From an uncultured Prevotella sp. (GTDB lineage: Bacteria > Bacteroidota > Bacteroidia > Bacteroidales > Bacteroidaceae): a stretch of DNA of 41,292 bases. Below are positions 9,146 to 17,300 of this stretch, piece by piece; within the stretch, counting starts at the first letter, position 1, and every line of letters begins with the position of its first letter. Location: NCBI GenBank assembly GCA_900539625.1, contig UQCW01000020.1, positions 1-41,292 of the forward strand, written 5' to 3'. The notes under the pieces were generated by a model that saw only the letters and a program-made list of their open reading frames with translations, did not search any database and was not told the origin of the DNA. The translations under genes were made by a program, and so were the position numbers.

Positions 9146-11383
9146 ATATACGACATTAAGCAAATTAAGGAATTCTACGCAAGCTATCAGGAGAAAGTGG
9201 GACGGGTGCGGGCATTGCTCGCCCGTCCGCTCACGTATGCCGAGAAGGTGCTGCTGGCACACGAACAGCCGCAGGAACAGGGATATGACCATCGGCGCGG
9301 CGCGGACTATGCCCTCTATCATCCCAACCGCGTGTGTATGCAGGACGCCACGGCCCAAATGGCCATCCTCCAGTTTATGAACGCTGGGAAGACGCAGACG
9401 GCGGTGCCGAGCACTGTTCATTGCGACCACCTCATCAGGGCGCAGCGCGGCGCGGCCGACGACCTGGCGGCGGCGCGGGAGACCAATGCTGAGGTCTATA
9501 CCTTCTTGCAGTCGGCCGCCAAGCGCTTCGGCATGGGCTTCTGGCCCGCCGGCGCGGGCATCATCCATCAGGTGGTGCTCGAAAACTATGCCTTCCCGGG
9601 CGGCATGATGGTGGGGACGGACTCCCATACGCCCAATGCGGGCGGACTGGGCATGGCGGCCATCGGCGTCGGCGGGGCTGATGCCGTCGACGTGATGGTG
9701 GGGGCACCGTGGGAACTGAAAGTGCCGAAGCTCATCGGCGTGAAACTCCTCGGACAACTCTCGGGATGGGCCTCCCCCAAGGATGTCATCCTCTATCTGG
9801 CAGGACGCCTCACGACGAAGGGGGCCACGAATGCCATCATTGAATATTACGGGCCAGGAGCTGCTACGCTGCCTGCAACGGGTAAGGCCACCATCTGCAA
9901 TATGGGTGCCGAGGTGGGCGCCACCACTTCCATGTTCCCCTACGACGCACAGATGGAGGCTTATCTCCGTCGCACAGGGCGCGGCGAGGTGGCCGACATG
10001 GCCAACGCCGTGGCCGCCGACCTCAGAGCCGATGCGGAGGTGGAAGCCGCGCCGGAGAAATTTTTCGACGAATGTATCACCATCAACCTCGACGAACTCA
10101 CCCCGTATGTCAACGGTCCCTTCACGCCTGATGCGGCGTGTCAGGTCTCGGAGATGCCTGCCAAGGTCGTGCGCGAAGAGTTGCCAGAGAACATCGACGT
10201 TTGTCTCATCGGCTCCTGCACCAATTCCTCCTACCAGGACCTTGCGCGTGCCGCTTCGGTCGTTGAGGCCATGCAGGAGGCCGGCCATTCGCTGAAATCG
10301 CAGTTGATTGTCTGCCCTGGTTCCGAACTGGTGCGTGCCACGGCGGAGCGTGATGGCATTCTCGACGTCTTCCTCCGTGTGGGCGCCACCATCATGACCA
10401 ACGCCTGCGGACCTTGCATCGGCCAATGGAAGCGCGAGAATCCGCATCCCGAACGCCCCAACAGCATCGTGACGAGTTTCAACCGCAATTTCGCCAAGCG
10501 TGCCGACGGCAATCCCAATACTTACGCTTTCGTGGCGTCGCCCGAAACGGCCGTTGGCTATGCTTTCACGGGGCGGCTGACGGCGCATCCGGCCTTCTCT
10601 CCAGAATATGCCTGCCGCCAGCCACAGGGCGAGGCTCTGCCGCCGCGCGGATATGACGAGGAGGGAGAGGGCGTAAGGGCCGTCAAACCAGCGTATGACA
10701 TACAGCCCGATCCGTCGGCCGAAGTGGTGATTTCCCCCGACAGCGAGCGTCTTCAGCGCCTGATGCCGTTCCCAGCGTGGAACGGTGAGGACTTCTCGCG
10801 CTTGCCGCTGCTCATGAAGGTGAAGGGCAAATGCACCACCGACCATATCTCGATGGCAGGCCCGTGGCTACGCTATCGCGGACACCTTCAAAACATCTCG
10901 CGCAACCTCCTCCTTGGCGCCGTCAACGCCTTCACCGGTGAGACTGGCCACGTGAAAGACACCGTGAGCGGCGAGGAAGGCGAGGTGTGGCAGGTGGCTG
11001 CCCACTATCGCGATGCCCTCGGCGGCAGTGTGGTCGTGGTGGAGGACAACTATGGCGAAGGCTCCAGCCGTGAGCATGCCGCCATGGAACCCCGCTACCT
11101 CGGCGTGAAAGTGGTCTTGGCCAAGAGTTTTGCCCGCATCCACGAAACCAATCTCAAGAAGCAGGGACTGCTGGCGCTGACCTTTGCCAATGCTGCCGAC
11201 TACGACAAGGTGAAGGAGGGCGATTGCTTCAATGTGGCGTGCAGCACGCTGGCGGTGGGGCAGCCAGTGGAAATCACGGTGTGTCACACCGATGGCACGC
11301 AGGAACGCATCATGGCCAACCACACCTACAACGAGACCCAGATCAAATGGTTTAAGGCCGGTTCGGCCTTGGCCGTGAAATGA
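9143..11383 (+). CDS. acn: Aconitate hydratase (aconitase)
   Basis: Converts citrate to isocitrate in the cytoplasm; 746 residues, normal for the family. The [4Fe-4S] ligands are visible as C359 in GSCTNSS and C422/C425 in NACGPCIGQW. Substrate-site motifs include TVHCDH (91-96) and GTDSHTPNAGGLG (158-170). The C-terminal swivel domain has the GSSREHAAMEPR motif. The start 'MIYDIKQIKEFYASY' matches the usual Bacteroidetes N-terminus and leaves the ATG inside the promoter inverted repeat. It heads the acn-icd-gltA cluster that takes citrate to 2-oxoglutarate; 390 bp separate it from icd, so icd may have its own promoter. Long ORFs on the opposite strand here are coding-frame shadows. Confidence 0.97.
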   Translation: MIYDIKQIKEFYASYQEKVGRVRALLARPLTYAEKVLLAHEQPQEQGYDHRRGADYALYHPNRVCMQDATAQMAILQFMNAGKTQTAVPSTVHCDHLIRAQRGAADDLAAARETNAEVYTFLQSAAKRFGMGFWPAGAGIIHQVVLENYAFPGGMMVGTDSHTPNAGGLGMAAIGVGGADAVDVMVGAPWELKVPKLIGVKLLGQLSGWASPKDVILYLAGRLTTKGATNAIIEYYGPGAATLPATGKATICNMGAEVGATTSMFPYDAQMEAYLRRTGRGEVADMANAVAADLRADAEVEAAPEKFFDECITINLDELTPYVNGPFTPDAACQVSEMPAKVVREELPENIDVCLIGSCTNSSYQDLARAASVVEAMQEAGHSLKSQLIVCPGSELVRATAERDGILDVFLRVGATIMTNACGPCIGQWKRENPHPERPNSIVTSFNRNFAKRADGNPNTYAFVASPETAVGYAFTGRLTAHPAFSPEYACRQPQGEALPPRGYDEEGEGVRAVKPAYDIQPDPSAEVVISPDSERLQRLMPFPAWNGEDFSRLPLLMKVKGKCTTDHISMAGPWLRYRGHLQNISRNLLLGAVNAFTGETGHVKDTVSGEEGEVWQVAAHYRDALGGSVVVVEDNYGEGSSREHAAMEPRYLGVKVVLAKSFARIHETNLKKQGLLALTFANAADYDKVKEGDCFNVACSTLAVGQPVEITVCHTDGTQERIMANHTYNETQIKWFKAGSALAVK

Positions 11384-11423
11384 CGGGAGAGGGCCGCCAT
11401 TATGTCGCCCCGGGATGCCAAGC

Positions 11424-11523
11424 AAGTCATCGATTCGCGGCCGCCGTTCGTGCTACTCGCGGCCGCGAGTAGCGCTACCTTCGGCCGCGAGTAGCATTAC
11501 CTTCGGCCGCGAGTCGATGACTT
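11424..11523. repeat. GC-rich nested palindrome with tandem units between acn and icd
   Basis: The outer arms (11424-11443 and 11504-11523) match at 19 of 20 positions. Inside is a perfect 22-bp palindrome (11452-11473) centred on a NotI-type GCGGCCGC. The block CTTCGGCCGCGAGT recurs, giving three tandem CGGCCGCGAGT units. Transcribed, this would fold into one long stable hairpin just past the acn stop. It may attenuate or stabilise the acn message. Confidence 0.6.
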
Positions 11524-11542
11524 AGCATAGATGTTGCAGAGA

Positions 11543-11733
11543 TAAGTAGGTGGTCAAAATTATTTTTATAATATATGCCAAGAGCATTATTTTTACATTT
11601 GAAACATCCTCTCGGGCGCATCTACTTACCTTGTTTTCAGTCGCAATGCCCGCATTGCTCCTTCAACTAAGGTGGCGTATCTGCATCCCGATAGAATATT
11701 TCAAATGTAAAAATAATTCTGACCGCCTACTTA
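11543..11733. repeat. Long interrupted inverted repeat upstream of icd
   Basis: The right arm (11696-11733) is complementary to the left arm (11543-11607) except for about 27 extra bases in the left arm. The arms contain AATTATTTTTA and TACATTTGAAA. TACATTTG (11594-11601) fits a -7 box for icd, but the leader would be about 170 nt. The layout suggests an old MITE-like insertion now forming the icd leader. Confidence 0.5.
11675..11699. repeat. 25-bp exact intergenic repeat, copy 1
   Basis: Starts GCGTATCTGCATCCC and ends GATAGAATAT. It is identical to 33003-33027, 21 kb away, also in non-coding DNA. Here it abuts the right arm of the inverted repeat upstream of icd. Confidence 0.7.
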
Positions 11734-11773
11734 GCGCCAAAGATCGTTTCACCATTTCAACAGAAAAGACAAT

Positions 11774-12946
11774 ATGGAAAAAACAATATCAACTCCCTCT
11801 GCTTGCCGGCCCTTTGCGGCCGACACGGTGACCGTTCCCTTCATCACGGGCGACGGCATCGGCGGGGAAATCACGCCTGCCATGCAGCAGGTCATTGACA
11901 AAGCCGTGGCCGAGGCTTACGGCGGAAAGAAAAACATCCGATGGATGGAAGTGCAGGCCGGACAGCGTGCCTACGACACCCTCGGCACCTATCTGCCGGA
12001 AGAAACCCTCAAGGCCTTCGCCGACCACCACGTCGGCATCAAAGGACCGCTCACCACGCCTGTCGGCGGCGGTATCCGCTCGCTCAACGTTGCCATGCGC
12101 CAGGGACTCGATCTCTATGTCTGTCTGCGCCCCGTGCGTTATTTCAAGGGCATCGCCTCTCCCGTGAAACATCCCGAAAACGTCGACATGGTGGTGTTTC
12201 GCGAGAACACCGAAGACATCTACGCAGGCATCGAATGGAAGGCCACTTCGGCTGCCGCCCGCCGTTTCTATGAGTTTCTCCACGACGAGATGGGCGTTGA
12301 TAAAGTGCGCTTCCCCGAGACATCGGCCTTCGGTGTCAAGCCCGTATCGAGCGAAGGTTCGAAGCGCCTCGTGAAAGCCGCCTGCCAGTATGCGCAGCGC
12401 CAGGGCAGCAACCATGTCACGTTGGTTCACAAAGGCAACATCATGAAATTCACCGAGGGCGGATTCAAGACGTGGGGCTATGAGGTCAACGAGGAAGACT
12501 TCGGCGGAAAGGTGCGCATGGACGACTGCATCTGCGACGCGTTTCTCCAAAACGCCCTTATCAAACCCGAAGCCTATGACGTGATTGCCACGCTCAACCT
12601 CAACGGCGACTATATCTCCGACATGCTGGCCGCACAGGTGGGGGGCATCGGCATCTCTCCGGGGGCCAATATCAACTACGAGCAGAATCGCGCCGTTTTT
12701 GAAGCCACCCACGGAACGGCGCCCGACATCGCCGGCACCAACCGTGCCAACCCGTGCTCGCTCATCCTCTCGGCAGTGATGATGCTGGAGCATTTCGGAT
12801 GGGACGAAGCGGCGCAGCGCGTGACGGCATCGCTCGAAACGCTCTTCGGAAAGGGCTTCGCCACGGAAGACCTGGCACGCTTCATGGAAAACGGGAAGCC
12901 GCTCGGCACGCGCGAGTTTGCTGCATCCCTCTGTGACTTGATATAA
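11774..12946 (+). CDS. icd: Isocitrate dehydrogenase, probably NAD-dependent
   Basis: Oxidatively decarboxylates isocitrate to 2-oxoglutarate; 390 residues, homologous along its length to E. coli Icd. Visible landmarks are GGGIRSLN (98-105, with the S103 substrate-site serine), RPVRYFKG (119-126), Y150 in ENTEDIYAGIEWK, K220 in LVHKGNIMKFTEG, and metal ligands D279/D283 in NLNGDYISD. Where E. coli has the NADP-binding pair K344-Y345 and V351, this protein has D318-I319 and A325 (HGTAPDIAG..RANP). These are the residues found in NAD-dependent enzymes, so I predict NAD specificity. The position of E. coli R395 remains Arg, so the switch is not complete by that criterion. It lies 18 bp before gltA and is clearly co-transcribed with it. 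Confidence 0.95.
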   Translation: MEKTISTPSACRPFAADTVTVPFITGDGIGGEITPAMQQVIDKAVAEAYGGKKNIRWMEVQAGQRAYDTLGTYLPEETLKAFADHHVGIKGPLTTPVGGGIRSLNVAMRQGLDLYVCLRPVRYFKGIASPVKHPENVDMVVFRENTEDIYAGIEWKATSAAARRFYEFLHDEMGVDKVRFPETSAFGVKPVSSEGSKRLVKAACQYAQRQGSNHVTLVHKGNIMKFTEGGFKTWGYEVNEEDFGGKVRMDDCICDAFLQNALIKPEAYDVIATLNLNGDYISDMLAAQVGGIGISPGANINYEQNRAVFEATHGTAPDIAGTNRANPCSLILSAVMMLEHFGWDEAAQRVTASLETLFGKGFATEDLARFMENGKPLGTREFAASLCDLI

Positions 12947-12964
12947 GATATAACGCATACGCCT

Positions 12965-14323
12965 ATGACACTCAACAGCAAAAAAGAAGAATACTTGATT
13001 TACAAGTTGGCCGACAATATGAAAAACTGCATCAAGATCGATGCAGACCTCTTCCGCAAACTCGACGTCAAGCGCGGCTTGCGCAACGAAGACGGCACTG
13101 GCGTCTTGGTGGGACTCACCAATATCGGCAATGTGGTGGGCTATGAACGCACCGAAAACGGCTTGAAGCCCATCGAAGGCAAACTCTATTTCCGGGGTTA
13201 TGAGATTTCCGACCTCGTGCATGCCGTGCTCAACGAGCAGCGTTTTGGATTTGAAGAAATCGCCTATCTGCTTCTCTCTGGCGGTCTGCCCGACGCGGAG
13301 GAACTCGAGCAATTCCGCCACCTGTTGGTTGGCAACATGCCGCTTATGTCGAAAACCATGCTCAACATCGTGGAGCTTGAAGGCACCGACATCATGAATA
13401 TCTTGGCACGCAGTGTGCTCGAACTCTACACCTACGACAACACGCCCGACGACATCTCGCGCGAAAACCTGATGCGGCAGAGTGTGGAACTCATCTCGAA
13501 GTTCCCCACCATCATCGCCTATGCCTACAACATGCTGCGCCACAAAACCTTCGGGCGCTCGCTCCACATCCGGCATCCAAAGGAAAATTTCTCTTTGGCG
13601 GAGAATTTCCTCTACATGCTCTTGGGCAACAACTATACGCCACTCGACGCCCGCACGCTCGACCTCCTGCTCATCTTGCAGGCCGAACACGGTGGCGGTA
13701 ACAACTCCACGTTCACCGTGCGTGTCACCTCGTCGACCTGCACCGATACCTATTCCTCCATCGCCGCAGGCATCGGTTCGCTCAAGGGTCCGAAGCATGG
13801 CGGTGCGAACATCCGCGTCCACCACATGATTGAACACCTCAAGCAAAACATCCGCCATTGGGAAGACGAGGCAGAGGTGAGCCGCTATCTCCACAAAATC
13901 GTGAAGAAGGAAGCCTACGACCGCACTGGCCTCATCTACGGCATCGGTCATGCCGTTTACACGCTTTCCGACCCTCGTGCCGTGCTCCTCAAGGAGATGG
14001 CGCGGAAGTTGGCAGAAGAGAAAGGCCGCATGGAGGAATTTGAATTTATGGAGCGCATCGAAAAACTCGCCGTTGAAGCCGTTTACGACATCAAAGGCAC
14101 GTCGAAGAAGCTCTGTGCCAACGTCGATTTCTATTCCGGCTTCGTCTACGACCTCATCGGCCTCCCCATAGAAATCTATACGCCGCTCTTCGCCATGTCG
14201 CGCATCGTTGGCTGGTGTGCCCACCGCAACGAAGAACTCGGCTTCGTTGGCCGCCGCATCATCCGTCCGGCCTACCGCTGTGTGGCCGACCTGCGGGATT
14301 ATACGCCAGTGGGGGAACGGTGA
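12965..14323 (+). CDS. gltA: Citrate synthase
   Basis: Condenses oxaloacetate with acetyl-CoA; 452 residues, the long Bacteroidetes form. The catalytic triad is visible as H242 (LQAEHGGGNNSTF), H329 (GIGHAVYTLSDPRA) and D388 (CANVDFYSGFVYD). It is the last gene of the acn-icd-gltA cluster, 18 bp behind icd. The frame contains nearby alternatives such as M19 (DNMKNCIKID), so the exact start is uncertain by a few codons. Its final 82 bp recur at 28572-28653 on the far side of the defence-type block. The gene's stop codon is overlapped by the 3' end of the convergent methyltransferase gene, with no terminator between them. Confidence 0.96.
   Translation: MTLNSKKEEYLIYKLADNMKNCIKIDADLFRKLDVKRGLRNEDGTGVLVGLTNIGNVVGYERTENGLKPIEGKLYFRGYEISDLVHAVLNEQRFGFEEIAYLLLSGGLPDAEELEQFRHLLVGNMPLMSKTMLNIVELEGTDIMNILARSVLELYTYDNTPDDISRENLMRQSVELISKFPTIIAYAYNMLRHKTFGRSLHIRHPKENFSLAENFLYMLLGNNYTPLDARTLDLLLILQAEHGGGNNSTFTVRVTSSTCTDTYSSIAAGIGSLKGPKHGGANIRVHHMIEHLKQNIRHWEDEAEVSRYLHKIVKKEAYDRTGLIYGIGHAVYTLSDPRAVLLKEMARKLAEEKGRMEEFEFMERIEKLAVEAVYDIKGTSKKLCANVDFYSGFVYDLIGLPIEIYTPLFAMSRIVGWCAHRNEELGFVGRRIIRPAYRCVADLRDYTPVGER
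14242..14323 (+). repeat. gltA 3'-end repeat, copy attached to gltA (putative attachment side)
   Basis: This 82-bp segment ends with the gltA stop codon and matches 28572-28653 at 78 of 82 positions. Similarity falls away upstream of 14242 and soon after the stop codon. The two copies are in the same orientation and flank exactly the XRE-to-methyltransferase block, as expected for a direct repeat left by integration at a gene's 3' end. Confidence 0.85.
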
Positions 14324-17300
14324 TACGAGGGGAAATAAACAGTAGGGGTGTCGAATCCGAATTTGTTCCACGCTTCGAGAACGAGGCGCTTGGTGCGGTA
14401 TTCGCCGTATTGGCGCACCTCGTTGTCTTTCAGCACACGGAAAGTTTCGTTGATGCAGCCTTTGCCACAGACATCTTCTGGGTCTAAGATGTAAAGGAGG
14501 TCTTCTGTGTTGAGGCCATAGAGGTGGGCGAAGATAGCGTCAAGCTCGGCTTGGAGGACGGCTCTGCGCTCTGGATTGTAAATCCAAGGCTGCTGTGCTC
14601 CCAACTGTGGCAGTGCCGCTTTCTGTTCCTCGCTCATTTCTTCCCATAACTCAGAAGCCCAACCATCCATGTCGTGATTGAAATAGCATAGCTCGGCTAC
14701 GCGCTTCACGATTTGCCATTGCATGGCGGATGGGATTTGGTCGGGGGTGAGGACGGGTTGCTGTTTCATAATGAATAATGCCATACTGGACCCTCCTACT
14801 TTTTGTCTTGCAACATAGTCAAAGACTAAGGATGAGAGCATCGCAGCAAAGCATGCGCTGGGGATAAGGCTCCGCGAAGTGAATACGAGCGGAGCCTTAT
14901 CCCCAGCGGCAACGCCGCTGGGCATAAGGGAGGCAATGCAAGTTCTTGCGTCTGCAGCTCTTGCTACATCTCGAAATGCTATGTAATAACTGTGTTTCCA
15001 TTGCCAACGTACATTTCCATTTCTGTCTTTGTCGGTTAGACGTTCGTCTATGAGCGACTTTTTTACCCAATACCAGGGGGTAATGGATGAATTGCTGTCC
15101 GCAAGAGTTCCAATCAATGTGCTGTTTATCGAGCTTGGTCGTTTTTGCACCTCATATTCATTTGGAAATTCAGCATAATGGTGATTGTAGTGCCAAAACA
15201 TCTTACCCTCATAAAGAGGAACATAGATGTCGTTGTCCACGCTATATGAACATCCTTGCAATTTACCGCCCATACTATCAAGTTGTTTCCTTGTATAGAA
15301 AAGAGAGCTTGCAGATGCCATATTAAACATCATCATAAATCGTATGCCCCATGAATTCTCATTTGTCTCATCATTAATAAGAATAGGAGCATTGCGATAT
15401 ATCTTAGCTGTAAGATTTGCATCTTTAGCAGTTCTAAATACTGGGCAAAGTTTTGTGTTTGGATTAAAACGAGCAAAATCATCCGTCCTTAACGTATAGA
15501 TACGTCGAGGGTCAAGCAGGTGGTCTATACGTGTAAGGTAAAATCCACCACTTACAGTACGAGGCTCTGTCTGGGCTTTGCCTGCTGTCATAAGGCAGAA
15601 CTTGAAACGACTGTCTATTTCAAAAAGCTTCTCTCTATTCTCGAAGTCATATAATGAAACCAGTCTGTTTTCATCAATCAACTCAGAGAAAAAATACTTG
15701 TTGCTATCATTCACAGCGATACCAGTTGGCAGTACAAGTCCCCATGCCTCTTTTGAGAAAGAAAGGCATAGTTCTGCGAATAATGATGAAAGTTCAAGTT
15801 TCCCTACTGCTGTCAGAGGGAAGCGTCCTGAGTTCTTTACAAAGTTGCTTTGGCTTGTTAAGGCATTACATGCTATTGTGAATTCCTCATATAATTTAGG
15901 GGCAGATGTTTGGAGTTTGGCGATTCTCTCCTTACGCTCTGCTTGGTTGGCTGCTTTTACAATATCCTCATCCTTACCTGCAAACCATTTCTCTTCCTCC
16001 ATCTGGAGTTTATCCCACGGCGGATTACCGCACATCACATCAAATGCCTTGTTGGCCGCGAACACCTCTGGGAACTCCACGCACCAATGGAAGAAGCGCT
16101 GTTCATCAGCCATACGGCTTACTTCGGTCTTGAAGTCGGCAGAGAGCTGACGATAGTATGTAGGCAGCGGCTCGCCTTTCTCAAGATGCTCCATCGCCTC
16201 AATTTCCTGCAGCGCACGCATCACGGTCTTTGTGTATGGCACTTCTGCTTCCAAGTCCAACTCCTTGTTTGTGCCGTCCTTGTCTTTATACAGCTCATCC
16301 GCTTTTACGGTATGGTAGAAAGCATAGGCATAGATGTCGCAAGCACGGCGCAGACAGTCAACGCGTGCCGACGTCATGAGATCTTTCCATCGTTCCTGCT
16401 TGATGATTTCCTCTTCCAGCGTGTTTTCCGGCAGGTGGTTGATGAAGCGGACCTTGTCGGCCAATCCTATTTGGGATGCAGTCATCTTCTCTATGCCGAA
16501 TGTGTTCTCCAAACCGAGAGACGGCTCGTTGCCAGAATTGCCACTTACTGCTTTTATGGCTTCTTGGTTCATCTTCTTCAATGCCTTCAGTGTGTCCTTG
16601 TCCTCAGCGGTCAACGCCTTGTTGGGCACGCCGTCGAGCAACGCTTGCAGGTCGGCAACGCCCAACACCGAGTTGCCGCAGCGGACGTGGTGGTCGAGGA
16701 AGGAAAGCGGCTTGCCAGCGCAATAGCCTTCAATCCACAACACCACCTTGCACAGCTCCACCGCATCGGGGTTGTAGTCCACCGCATAGACGCAGCGCGA
16801 GATGACTTCGCGCAGCGCTTGGCGATAGTCGAGAGAGGCTGGATTGTCTTCGCCTGTGCGTAGCGTGCAGACATACCAAGCGATGGTGCGGGCCATTGCC
16901 AAAACGATGTGTCCCGACCCGCTTGCCGCATCGCAGACCTTCATGTTGAGCAACGCCTTCACCTTTTCTTCGGTGGTGGCATACTGGGCCATTTTTTCCA
17001 TGATGACAGGTTCGAGCGTGGTTTTGATGAGATTCTGCACCAAGTCGGGGCGGGTGTAATATGAAGATGTGCTCTTGCGGTCGAGTCCGCCAACGAAGCC
17101 GAAATGCCAGTCGGAAGCCGCAAGGGCTGGCTGAACAAACGGGCGCATTTCGAGAATACCCTCATACACAGAGCCAAACTCCTCAACGTCGAGCGAGGAA
17201 TAGTTGATCTTCACCCGCTGCTGGCGCTCGTCAGTGAACTCGTTGAGAGCCGAGAAGGCAGTGAGCAAATCCTTGTTGTTCACTTGGCATTGCTTCAGCC

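Noticed and set aside
8984..10846. 620-codon open frame antisense to aconitase
   Set aside because: Shadow of the acn gene; no signal for translation and no family resemblance.
11789..14371. 860-codon open frame antisense to icd and gltA
   Set aside because: It spans two clear enzyme genes on the other strand, has shadow-type composition and no motifs.
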